Assembly: GCF_002443255.2 (NCBI RefSeq)
Contig: NW_019211454.1
Coordinates: 7,648,248 to 7,712,247, forward strand
Source of the DNA: Varroa destructor
Taxonomy: Eukaryota; Arthropoda; Arachnida; Mesostigmata; Varroidae
Length of the DNA stretch: 64,000 nt
Reading direction: 5' to 3'
Shown here: one piece after another, positions 42,360 to 54,703 of the stretch
Position numbering within the stretch: position 1 is the stretch's first letter
Layout: each line of letters opens with the position of its first letter
Program-made: the position numbers and the translations under genes
The notes under the pieces: model-generated
Database searches by the model: none
Seen by the model: only the letters and a program-made list of their open reading frames with translations
What the model was told of the DNA's origin: nothing

Positions 42360-42430
42360 CATCACATTTCGAACCTAGCCCAGCTCACCTTAGATGAAAG
42401 TAAACACTTTACTTTTACGCTATTACGGGG
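42360..42430 (-). repeat. tRNA-derived SINE remnant
   Basis: On the minus strand TAATAGCGTA (A-box-like, 42417-42425) is followed by GAGCTGGGCTAGGTTCGAAAT, whose AGGTTCGAAAT (42365-42375) is a near-consensus B-box. The spacing of about 41 bases is a little longer than in a tRNA. Confidence 0.5.
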
Positions 42431-45400
42431 ACTCTCATTGATCCAGCGAATTTGATCAACTCGGGTATGGACTTCATGACCATACATCCAGATACAGGAG
42501 GATAAGTGCGCGCTGGGCAACTGTAAAATGGCCTAGTTTTCGCACAAAAAACCACTCAGCTCTCGCTTCAGGAAAAATAGACGGAGCAGTGGGGATCATT
42601 TTGGGTACTATACTTGAGTAGTTCTAAAAACAAGATGCTTCCCGCGGTTCACATCCGATAGCTTGGATATTGAGCATGACTTGGTAGAGTAATGTTTAAG
42701 TAAGCTGACGGTCAGATCCTTCCTCAACCATTTCTCCACCGGCAAATGATTCGAATTCAGTATGTACGTGCCGTCCAATTAAAATACGCAATTTAATTAA
42801 CATTAGAATCGCTAGATAGATACATTTGGTGATCTAGAAATTACTGAATTTCTTTCTATGTGCGTGATGATTGCGCATTCTGTAAAAAAAACATCATTTA
42901 CCGAATATGCACCGAAAATTCGAACCTTCTAAGGAAATCCTGTCCTACTGCCAGAAGTCTCTGCATCTAATCTCTCGATGTAGCTCGTTCTGTTCGATAA
43001 ATCAGGTGGCGGAGTGAACCTGGATTTGGAATTATGCTGAAGTGTTTCACACCGTTTGCACTTATTCGGATAGTGCTTTGTGCTTTCTCCAAGTGGAACA
43101 CGCAACTAACAAAATTACTTCGTTCTACAGTAGATTACAGGCGGCCCTTTAAATTAATGACGAGGTCACCATATTTCGCTAACAAAAATCTATTTCACGC
43201 ATAAGTGAATACCCCTTTGTACCTGCGCGTCAATATCCAATGCATAGACAGGAATTAGTGTACCTAAGGAGTAAAGGTGACTAACAAAGGTAAAAATAGC
43301 TAACTAAAACCAAATAGATTCAATTTTAGAAGGGGTTTTTGTTTTGATGTTGGACCTACTAAAAAGAGAGAACTACTTATGAGCGAGCTTTGGTCGATGA
43401 AAGATTAGAGTACATAGTAATATCATAGTGTAGTTTACGAAAGATAAAAAATATACCAGGTTCAGCTCTAAACTCGCTTAGCTTGCTTCAGCAACTATCG
43501 CGGCCAATCTAACTGCCTCCGGTATTTAAGTAAGCATCAAATAAATTTAATACGTAGCAGTAGACCAGTGCTCGGGATATCAGTACTCTGGATTATGATT
43601 GTTTTGAATTTACTCCGTTATACAGGATGCCCAGTATCAAAAAAAGTTACTGGTATTATAGCTTATACGGATTGGTTTCCCAAATTGAAAAAGCCAAAAC
43701 TTGCTCGCCTAACTTCCGGCATGTGAACGCATATAGAGAAAATAAACGTACGTACTTTTAAAGCTTTCCAGCACTAGGTCTGTTTCACTCATGTAAAAAC
43801 ATCTTTGCCGATGAAATCATTACCTAATCCGGTTGTCAAAAATGTCAAAAAAAAAAAGAAAACAAAGTACACTGCTCTGAACGGGAAAGAACCAGCGATT
43901 AGCGATGTAAAGAAACTCTTCGAATAACAATTAGATTACGTGGCAAATATGAATCAAGGCTGCCGCTACTCCTCGATGATCCGTTTCGTTGGCGTGGCCG
44001 TTTCTAAAGGCGGGTGTCGTCAGACCCTGCGACTGAGGCCACGTACAGCCAGCGAAAAACGAAAACTCGTCCACCCTCCCGTGTCTTTATAAAACGAACG
44101 CAGAATAGAACCAGCCAGTTTATCCTACTGTTGGTAAAGGGTGAGGGCGATCTAATGACATCATTAGCTTCAATAACATAATGAGTTCGTTCCTAAGCAA
44201 GTTCTAAAAATAACACATTGGAAAGCCTTGACGATTTTACTGCTATTGCTGCCGGGGGTGCTACGACTACGCATGCTTGCAGGCCTCTCTGACGACCATT
44301 CTTTTGTACTATATTTAGAAAAATTTCCATTCGCGCAGTGAAGAGACTCCATAGACCCTGCGCGGACGCTGTGGCCTGTAGCAGAACTCAGATTTGGTGC
44401 GTGTAAGAATGTAGGATTGCGTCAGCGAATGTCCAAGCGTCCCTATGCTAAAAATAACGCTTGATAGCTCGTTTGATACACTGTTATATTGTTATAGTTG
44501 ATATATATGGAAAAGTGTTGGCTCAAAGTGCTGAGCAAGAAGAATTCGTAGGCTAAGACCTAAGCCTGTGTCACTATTAGACATAGTCGATAAGCAACGA
44601 CTTGCCTTGTTTTCACGTATACCAAAACAAGAACGATAACGGCACGTCTTAGTAAAATCAGTGATAATTAGTAGTAACAACTAAATTATGAGTTTTCGCC
44701 CCGACGTCCTTATAGAAGAATATATAACAGAAGGGACTACTTCGTAACAAATGAACGCATTCTATTTTCTTTATAAATATTATAATTATACGTGAGCCTG
44801 TTACTCTAACAAAATTTATCTTAATTTAATTTTATTTTTTATTTATTTATTTATTTATTTTTATTTATTTAATTTGAAATGATGTAATTGTATCCAGTAT
44901 TTTCGTATGTTTATGTAAAATCAGTTTGGTAAGATCATTATTAAATTTTGTTATTTTCAATAGATGTTATTACTATTATTGTTATTATAAAGAATAGATT
45001 AGCCAACCAAAGAGATGGTTGCATTTTAAGGCTTTACTAATGGAGAAGAATAAAATGGCAAAATAGTACCTTCTGGCCGTTCGTCGAGCCCACAATTTAC
45101 TGCCTAGGATCATTTAGATAACCAAACGTGAAGGCTGTGACAATGTTTATTCGGAATATAACAGATTCCAGGTATATATATATTCCTTGTTGTTAGTAAG
45201 TGTTTTTTGGTAATATAGGTTCTAATTGTACCTTTTATTGTATGCCCTAGTATTGTCTTTCTTTGGTCTTTCTAAATAATTGAAATATAAAACATATTTC
45301 TTTTTATTTTTTTATTTATTCTTTTTATTTATTTATCCACAATCGAATTTGCCCTAAATCAATAATTTCCTTTTATCTAGTAAAATTTGGCTTAATCTTC

Positions 45401-48400
45401 TCTATGGACGTGACAGCATGTTTGACCTGAATAGACCTGAAACAAGAAAATCCGCTGGCACTGAGCGACTGGCTATCTTGGCTATTATAGAGATCGATCA
45501 CTGGTCTTTATCGTTCTTCCATCCCCTTCGACGCCTCGTACGCGGGTCCAAAAGTTGGAACAAAGTTCTGGCTTCAAGCGCTCAACGGCGAAGTGCCATT
45601 GCAAACATGGAGCAGTTAGATTATCGGTCACGGTTTCCAACGCCACCATGTACATTCACTCAATTTGAGAACACCTGTATATAGAATTGCTCCACAGGTA
45701 GGTAAGTAACGCATCTGCTCGCCTTTGAAATGGTCTGCAGTCAGGGAAAAGATATTTGCCAGCTCAGGATTAAATTACATTAGAGGTACCCAGTAGCGAC
45801 GGCCAATGATGGGGGACAGAGGTGCACACGGAAGGGAGAGCCGGATAAAACCGTGGTTCCTCAGCTCAATGCCCTACCTGACGTTCTACTGAAACTTCTT
45901 CTGCTGTTATATATCAGAAATACGTTGACTAGGCATAGGATCCATCCTTACCAACGATGAACTTAGAGTCGATTTTGCAAGGTTAGCTCGCAGGCTGGCC
46001 GACCTATAGAGTCAAAAAAGCTTTTGCTTTTCGTCGATCTTTTTCAAGTACCACTTTGCTTTTAGCAAGGTCGGTAAGCAGGCCAGAACTGAGTAGTATT
46101 TACGGAAAGGGAGGTTGAGAGGTAGCAAAAAGCTAAACTGCACCAAGTAACAGAGGTAAGTTTGACTTAAGAGCAGTACGCCGTCCATACCGCGACAAAA
46201 ATAACTTTGGAACAACTCTGTTGTTTGTCTGAAATACTTGCAATCAAATAGACAGGTTTATGGGAGAGTCTTTGTGCTGAACGTAAAACTTCTCAAGGAG
46301 CAACGAGGCTGGTTAACTCTAACCCATCCTCAACAACGACCAGCGAGTAGATCATACAGCTGTGTCCTTAATGCTAAAAGACAGATAAATTTCTTAGGTA
46401 AGATGGGGGGGAAGTGAAGTCGGCGAGATAAGGAAATATAGCGAAAAGAAACAAGCTTTTATGGAAGGATCTTCAAAAACAGCGGGGGATAGCCAGCTTA
46501 TTGGACACGGAAAAGCAATCGATCAGAAACCGACGTCGAGAGCAGCAACAGAAGAAAAAATGGCTGAAATCGACTACACACACAGACAGACGCACACAGA
46601 TACACTGGATAAAAACATAAGCAGTGGGTCCAACAAAAAGAGCCCAATCAGGGGACGTTGACCAGCTACGCTTTTGAAGAAAATGAATCGATGGTTAAAC
46701 CTGCTGGCGGCGTTCGTCCGTTTAGCGTCAGTCCATCTCATAAGAGATCGTGCTACATACTGGAGAAATATTTGCCGAGAACCCAAACATCCGTGAAAAT
46801 TTCTGCACGGACGACTAGGACGTAGTATGTGAACTTTTAGTCATGCGCATTTCAACTTGGCCTAAACTGTAGAAGTAGTTAAAAGTCGCAAAGAGGAGAC
46901 ATTCGTCTCATGAAATGAACTGTGCGATTGAAGAATAGACTCAGCTTGTAAGCTAATGCAATGTACTGGAAATAGGTACTATAAATAGATTTAAGAGAGG
47001 ATCACCATAAGGTTTCTCTGTATAGAAGTGTAATCTCTTTGAAAATACAAATTAGTGAGTGGAATAGATATGAATCAATGAAATAATGGTGACATTTCGA
47101 TATATCAGAGGTGCGTATCTGTTCCGTTCTTCTTTTCGCCCACCATGTAATATTTTTTTTCACAAAGAATCAACTGTAAAGAGCCTTATATACTAACCTT
47201 AGGCTTCACAGTTACAGTCCGAGATTGCAGGATTTGCACCTGGTGCACCCTAATTAACTATTCCTCTTACCCAATTTCCATTGGCACCGTCCCTGTATGA
47301 CTGATGTGAGCATAACAATTGATAATGCAATTATATAATCATGCTAATAACAACAACACAATATGTTGAATTATTACATCTAATGTGGTCACACATGGCC
47401 GACGACCAAGTGAAGGTAGAACTGGGAATTTTTGCAGCTTTGGATATTCCTAGCCAAATAGCTACGAGCAGGCAAGCAGTGCCACAAGCTGACAAATAAT
47501 TATATTACAGTAAAAGAAGCTATATGCTGACTAGCGCCAGTTTTCGCCGCTACTTTCTTTCGACGAAGTACAATTTCGTCTTTCCATTACTTCAGTAGAC
47601 ATCTGGAGTGCTGAGAGCGCATCTGCGATTCTTCACATACGCCAAACGGGCCTAAAAGCTTACTAAGCAGAATCCCCGTTATCCCTAGTAATTCGTCTCT
47701 GTCAGATGAAAGTCGGTGACTACCAATAGCATATATACTGATATCTTTAAAGGTCGCTGTATTGGGGAAAAAGGGCTTCCAAATTTCATTTCGTTTATTG
47801 CTACCATCATCTGTAAACGAACATTCGTCTTCACTGTTAGAAAACCAATCAAATAAACAAGCAGAAAGGTTTGATAGCTCTTGTCTTACCTAATTAAGCT
47901 CGGCCACATAGAAAAACTTCGTCCAAGGATTGTCCCTTATATGGATTCATTTTTATGAAGTGTCTGCCTTGTTGCGTGAGAGTTGAGCTTTTTTCACCAT
48001 TATTTAGCATCACCGTAACGACAAAAACAACAGCTAGGTTAGATTACCAATTGCACTAATGGTGGCGATTGGATTATTTCAATATGATAGCATATAATGG
48101 CACCTTGTTCCCTATAATTCTATAAGCCTTACGTTTCTTTCCCAGTCTTTATGAGATGCACAGAGACATCGCGCCAAATGAAAGGAAGAAAAATAGTTTT
48201 TTTTTTTTTAAATTGCTTGAGTAGTAACAGATAATAACCAATGCACAAACTCCACATAGAAAATGAGGCAAGAGCCAGCCCATCGTGGACCACGTCCATC
48301 GTCTACATCAGTGGTAAGGTGTGCCTATCGAGGAATTTAGACTAAACGAAAGCGCCTTAGACAAAAACTCCGCTACTGATAAAGATGATCGACGTTAAAC

Positions 48401-50301
48401 AGCGTCGAACGAACAATCTCTGTCTTGGAAAAAGGATGGGATTTTGACGGGTTCTACCTGTCCGGTTCTTGCCACGATGGAGGTGGCTTTCGGTCACTTA
48501 AACCGTTCAGAAAGAGAGTCACTGTGGACCGACGTAGCTTTTTGTGTGGGCTCGCAAGCCGTCCGTCTGCATTTGCGTGTCGACGACTCGTGGCCTCAGA
48601 GAGAAACAGCCGCAAACGGTGAGATATGTGCTGGCGCAAATAGACGACCACTTACTGCTGGTCTTCGTATCTCGTATTGGTATTCTCAGAAAAAAGGCAA
48701 CGAAGTTGCTCTGAGTGATGGGGCACGCTAGGAGAGCAAAAAGCATGTTGAACTGACAGGACTCTTAAAGAAGAGTCATTGATGAACGAGCTGTCGACTA
48801 GCATTGACAGAAGTGTGCGCAGGCACTTACGACAAACAAACTACTAGGGCTAGTTGAGTCACCGATCTGCCGAGAGGAATCGTCTACAGTTAGGTGAACG
48901 TAAGAATCAGGCGACTCTACAGGGAAGGGATAGGTCGTAAGCTTACGGTGGAAGAAACGCTCATTTGCCAAGCAAGCGAATCTCACAGAACCGCTTGACA
49001 GCCAGACGATAGAAACCCCGATGGAGGCCACGCCTATTCGTGGCTGGAGTAGTAATCGCTCCTAATAGACATTCGGGTGACGAACCTAATGATACTATGC
49101 TGAATATGATGAGTATTATTGTCATTATGATAAGTATTTTTCTAAGGAAACCCCTCTAGCTACGCTTATTTGGTTGAGACATAGAGGCATGGCGACAGCA
49201 GCCGAAGGGGTCTGGTAAGGCTGGAACGGAGCCCGCATTAACAGGCCAGATTAGTTGTTATTCCGTTGACTCTAACAATGATGACGATGGCGACTGGCGC
49301 AGTGATGCAAATGACAATATCACATTGTGGAGGGTCCTTTGTATTTCTATTAGGATAGAAATAAGCAAGAAACGTTCATTGGTGCAGCTGTCCACTAAGG
49401 GAATAAATATCCGTAATACTTTTACATTAAACACCTAAAAGTAACACGTATACGTACTATGAAATGACGTAAAGAAATTATTTTTAGATTAATGTAGCAA
49501 TATACGAAAAGATTTTTCCCTACGTTCTATCGTTTTTTTTTTTTATATGTTTCAATAGAAATACGAAAATAGGTGGGGGAATCTTATCGGCTTTATTTGT
49601 TGTTTACATTCAGATGCGCTTGAAGATCATTCGGCTGCTACTGATGTTTGGCTTTGACTTTTGTAGATGTTATGGAGGTCCCTTTTTGGGCCTACTTCGT
49701 TACGGAGAAGGCTTTTGCTGTTGTATCGTTGGTGATAACTGGAATAATCAGGAATCCGTTTCTATTACCATATCTGATATAGATCGTAGCTAATAAACTG
49801 CGATAAAGCTGTAAGAAGCCAGCTGAAAGATGACGATGTCGCTTAGAACGTAGACTGGCTTCATTCATTCATTTATATGGCCAATAAGTCAGGCATATAA
49901 TGCCAAGAGAACAAAAGAGAAATCACTTGTCAATGCATAAGTGATACAAGTTTTCGGTACAACAATAATCAAGATAAACAATTGAACAGCAGACAAAAAT
50001 TAACTGACTATCCTTTGGACGGGCTTTTGAAAAAATAACGAATATACAACCATAGTTTAGTGGGGGGTTAGAATTTGAGGTGTTTCTAAACAAATGATTT
50101 ATTGATAATTTTAAAGACGGGTGAATTCTTGCTTATCTGGAATTATTGGGCACGGCGCTTATTATTAAGTCACAATTATGAACAGTCTCTTGGCCTGATG
50201 CTTAAAATGAAGAACAGAAAAGTTGTATTGAAGTACGCTGCAGCACAGAGAAGCCTGCAGTAGGCTTGCCAATTATTCGATATTATTATACACATATATT
50301 G
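42431..50301. other. No supported gene
   Basis: Short ORFs only. A GC-richer pocket at 48.4-48.75 kb is open in several frames on both strands. One plus-strand frame with ATG at 48477 reaches a donor-like ACG|GTGAGA at 48619 and could be a small exon, but no partner exon was seen. A donor-like CCACAG|GTAGGTAAGT lies at about 45697. Otherwise the sequence is AT-rich and unremarkable. Confidence 0.4.
44830..44871. repeat. (TTTA)n microsatellite
   Basis: Imperfect TTTA tetranucleotide repeat. A similar, shorter one lies at about 45300-45340. Confidence 0.9.
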
Positions 50302-50389
50302 TATACTGTGTATTGTAGCAGCGTAGTTATATAATAATATATATATATATATATTATTATATAACTACGCTGCTACAATACACAGTATA
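50302..50389. repeat. Perfect 88-bp palindrome
   Basis: Two 44-bp arms match exactly as reverse complements with no spacer: left arm from TATACTGTGTATTGTAGCAG onward, right arm ending CTGCTACAATACACAGTATA, centre between 50345 and 50346. The outer halves are mixed sequence; the inner 30 bases or so are alternating A/T. The match breaks immediately at 50301/50390. It could be a foldback/MITE-type element (the ends begin and finish with TA), a hairpin RNA precursor, or a cloning/assembly fold-back artefact. Confidence 0.95.
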
Positions 50390-52136
50390 TGTTCAATGTC
50401 CCTAACGTATCAATTTGGTTTAGTATTTGTTATGATAAGCTTGTAGGAGTAAGTTAAGTTTTTAGGGTTTCTGCTTGTGTCTACATGCGAGTTTAATGAG
50501 TACCCTTTTCGCAGGGAACGATACTCAGTTCTCTTTATTGTCTAAATCATATCTATAATGAAATACAATGGCTTGTCTGCCGATAATTCTCGGATGTGTC
50601 GCGATACTGTAAGTTTTTTAATATTAAATTAATTTTGATTTTTCTCGCCATTTTCAGTTCTCTGGCTTTTCCCATCATTTGGAATAGCTTATTTTAGTAG
50701 TCTTCGTGATGAGTGTCAAAGTTTTTTCGTACTGCTCGGATTTGAAGAACTACAAATACGAAACGAGTTCTATGTGAGCTTGATGGTCGAAAATAGGTTT
50801 ATCTAGAAGCGACTGTCTTGAAGGGAACAGCAATGATTGAAAAAGTTTTTTTTGCCCTAGTTCAGGCTCATCTCAAATTGTCCCATCTTGTGCTTTTTGT
50901 GTTCGGATTATCAATGGCTTCAGATTTCACAGCACGACCGCGGGAAACCTTCAGCCAGCTTCTCGAAACGGGGGAGCGCATCTCGACGTTGACGTTAAAC
51001 GAAATTTTATTTTGATAACAAGGACGTCTGGGGCGATAAAGGACGCTGAGTGTCGCGATAAATAAGCGAGTTTATTTTGAAGGCGGATATTTCTTTTTAC
51101 ATCGGCTTGATTCCAGGCCTCGTTGGAGTGTTAGAGTGGCCTGATTTTACTATTCTCCTAATTATGAAATATTACCATTTTCATTGACTATGGCCATAAA
51201 GCGACTGTTGAAAGAAAAAAGTCGACTTAATTAACCGCTTCCTTGACATGCTTCGTTACTTCTCGTAACCTTCTCGAGAATTCTTTGTATGCTGCTTATC
51301 TGGGGTTATTTTGCATTCGGGTAAACGGCTGATGAGCCTCCAGAATCTACTGACTATTATGAAAATTGGCGAAGATCACAATAAAACTATGCACTCCAAT
51401 AACAAATTAGGATATAAACATAATTTGTAACGGAATATTGCTGAGACTGTTCCAACAATTTGTTTGCACGGGCACAGCTAACATCCTAATCTGTCCTTTA
51501 TTCTCGAATCCGTACCACAATAAGTACCGCTTCCGTGGTTCAGACTTCAGATCTTGCCTTTTTTTTTTTTATCTGTTCGTCTTTCGTTCCTAATTTTCGT
51601 TTATTTTTTTCTCTTCTGTCGAGACTTTTCCACGGCGACGAAGTTTGGCGGACGTGCGTTCACAATAGACAATCAGATGAATGTTAGCAGATCTTGTCTG
51701 GCGAACGACAACGTTCCAGTCAATGCTATAGCACGAACAGGAACTCTTTCTCCATCTCCAGGAAAACGTTCTCAAGCGTCCTTTCTCATCCTGTTGTAGA
51801 GAAAGACATAGTGAAAAGGTAGCTCTCTCTCTCACTCTTTATATATATATATTCAATCATCATATCACCTTCTAGATGCTGTCGTTTGTGTTACTGTCGC
51901 TACCGCAGCGGATACAAACCATCACCGTTCGTCGGCTTCTTTTTCGCTCAGTTCGAATTCGCGTCTGTATAGAGGGGTGGTGACATTTCGTTGACACTGG
52001 TGAGGCAAGATCAGCAACTGTTTGTGTTGTGTCGTTGATGCCTCCGGATACGTCTGCGCTTAATGTTTACACGATGTCCGCTACTCTCGGCTTGCTTGTC
52101 GGTTTGTTTAATTATTTTTATGTCAACGTATAACTG

Positions 52137-52162
52137 ATATATATATATATATATATATATAT
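52137..52162. repeat. (TA)n microsatellite
   Basis: About thirteen TA units roughly 240 bases upstream of the open frame that starts at 52374. Confidence 0.95.
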
Positions 52163-52655
52163 TTAGGTACAAAGGAATCAAGAAAAAAAGTTTTAACGAA
52201 ACTGTCATCTTTGAATGATTGCATCGAATTCTATGCAGGGTTGGACAACTCAGGGTACTAATACTATTTGACGTTTTCGGCTCTGTCGATCTTGCACGGC
52301 GCCACATGGTAAGGCAGAGGATGTTTTACTAGGTCTCCTTATCGACGGCAGCTGCCATTTCCTAGCAGGCCAAGTGAGCAGTGAAGCTCAATCTACAGAC
52401 AGTCAGTGTGTGCAGAACTGTGTCTGGAATGTGTGGAAAATAGAAAAAAAACTACTAGAATTAAGAAATCTGTGTGGCACTCTTATATCTGTCCTGAGGG
52501 TTCTCTTCTGCCATAGCAATGACTGCGGAAGAACACTGCTGGGATACTGTTTTCCGAAGTGGAAACAAAGAAAGAAGGTAGTAGCAGGAATTCCGTCCGT
52601 AGAAACTGTACCCCCTGTGACACCGCTGTCCCTCTCCGTCTCTATCTGCTTTCCT

Positions 52656-52858
52656 ATGTCAGAAGGGACAAACAAGCGGCTCATGCCCGGCCTCCTCTGG
52701 CCACAGCCGTCCATTCCATGCGAGAATGTGTTTCGCGGAAGCAAGGGACAAATAGGTAGGCCATCTGGCCGAGCGACGGGACCCTTCACCACTCCTCGAA
52801 ATTGGATTCGAGTCCATTGGCAGCGTGAAAACACTGACTTTTCAATGCCGACCCATAG
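52656..52858 (+). CDS. Weak candidate first coding exon
   Basis: The ATG at 52656 begins MSEGTNKRLMPGLLWPQPS and the frame stays open to a strong donor CATAG|GTAAGAG. The frame is also open upstream to 52374 without an earlier ATG. The peptide is basic with no recognised motif, and the opposite strand is equally open. Only the donor favours it, and no downstream exon was found. Confidence 0.15.
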
Positions 52859-54599
52859 GTAAGAGTCGAAAGAGCATAGAAAAGAAAAAATCGTGAGAAG
52901 CGTTCGAAAAGTCGCCACTGGCTGATTGTGCGTCGGTTATGACGTTTAGCGCTCAACGACGACGATGATGATGGTGTGGCAGTATACTGAAAGAAAAGCA
53001 AGAGGGCTAAAAGGGGGAGTTGGTAGTAAGAGGATAAGGTAAAGGATTGGGGAGAGGGGAACGTGCCGGGGAAAGTGGAATTGTCACTCTCTGTGTGTGT
53101 ATATCTCTCTCTCTTTCTCTCTTTTATAGAGAAAGTGTCACATTAGCTATGTGTTGTTTACATTTGTAGAATACACGTGCTGGTTATAACGTGCAACTGC
53201 AATAAGGTTTGCAAAGGCTATTCGCAAAGGTGCTTATTCGACGTGCTCTTCATTCCTAAGGACTGATTGCCGCGTTTGGAAAACACTGGTACAGGTTCAC
53301 GTACGCGCGTAACAGGCTCTAGTCCTCTTGGTAGGATTGGATATCGAATACTGTTGATAGTCGGGGTGTAATGATGATTCTTGTTTTTTTTTCCGTTTTC
53401 TTTGCGTCTCTTGGCTTAATTGACAAACTGCGCAAAACATTGTTTACCTTTTAGGTCACGTTTCTGGTTTGCTTCTCGGAGACCTGGACGCTAATAAAGA
53501 ACGTATAGGTACATGAACATGCTGGATGCCGAGGCAATAAGGACGTTTTTTCATACTTTTGACAAAAAATACTCTGAAATAGGGCGTAACGCTGCAATCT
53601 TGATCGCACGCTATGTCAGTAACGCTTTATGGTAGCTTATTGTTTACATTTTCAGCGGCGTATTACATAGACGTTCTGTATTAACAGGTTATGTACAATA
53701 ATTGTATGCTAGATTTGCACCACGAATAGGCACTGTTTGTGAGCATATAGTTTGTGGTTCCTTGTTTACGCCATTCAGTGTAAATAGATTCTGCTGCAGA
53801 CGACTGACAATGCAATTCTGCGGTATGGAAATTTTAGCAGCAAACCCTATGCCGATTTGGGCCAGGTACTTATGAAGTTAATTAGTGCATAAATGTTCGC
53901 AAGCATAAACAGCATCCACAATAATGAGTCTTGCTAGGCAGCGGTGTAGGCCTCGCATTTTCGCCGACTGTATAATATAAGTATATATAATAAGAGCCTA
54001 CAGCTCATCAGGGACACCCTGCTCGGCATACTCGAGCGCACGAAATGAAAACGACATGTTGCCAAAAGAAAGTCTTGCACTAAATGTCTTCGCGGTGTAT
54101 TTGGGATGCATCTTGCATACACTGAAGAATTAGACGAGAACCAAACTTCAGTGGTTCGCAATGTATGTGATAAAAGGATGTTTCGATCACTTTTTTGATA
54201 CATTTCATTTAACATGATTTAATTGTGTTGTAGAAAAAACCATCCACGCATCATGCATGAACTACATAAATAAAGTGATGATTACAAAAATTTGTTGCAT
54301 CGAAGTACTATAGTTAGCTATCGAAAGCGAACTCTTGCCTGGTTTTCTTTGTGGAACGCCATAAACTAATGGGCACCTTGGGGACCGATTGGTCCTTGTC
54401 AAGTATACGCTTTATTCATTGTTGAATGAAAAATATATTACGTCGTACCCACACATAAGTCGACATTGCGGCGTGCATTAAACATAAAAAACACGTAAAT
54501 AAATTTGACTAAGCTGTCCAACTATCTTTGTATGTTGAACTCAAAACATTCTGGGTTTTTGGGTCCGGTATTTAATCCATTGGACATTTTATTGGTTGG

Positions 54600-54703
54600 T
54601 AGATCCCACTAGTACGAAGCGACGTGTGCTTCCGGCTGGATTTGAGCTCGAGCCACACAGGCTCCTCACGTTTAACACGCTGCCCACTACGCCTTTACAG
54701 GGA
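54600..54703 (-). repeat. tRNA-derived SINE remnant
   Basis: Minus strand: AAGGCGTAGTGGGCAGCGTG (A-box region, 54682-54695) and GAGCTCAAATCC (B-box region, 54638-54649), 32 bases apart as in tRNA genes. The region between (GTGAGGAGCC) and after (GCCGGAAGCACACG) resembles arthropod tRNA-related SINEs. Confidence 0.55.

Larger units (their letters stand above)
50390..54599. other. No supported gene; long open frames of uncertain status
   Basis: Contains (TA)n at 52137-52162. A plus-strand frame open from 52374 to a stop at 52860-52862 meets a near-consensus donor (CCATAG|GTAAGAG, GT at 52859); its first ATG is at 52656. A minus-strand frame of 171 codons (52403-52918) overlaps it completely. 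Neither has a recognisable domain. A CT/GT-rich stretch lies at about 53088-53130. Confidence 0.4.

Noticed and set aside
52403..52918. 171-codon minus-strand ORF, the second longest in the window
   Set aside because: No recognisable domain, no clear splice sites in phase, and a competing plus-strand frame over the same bases with a better donor.
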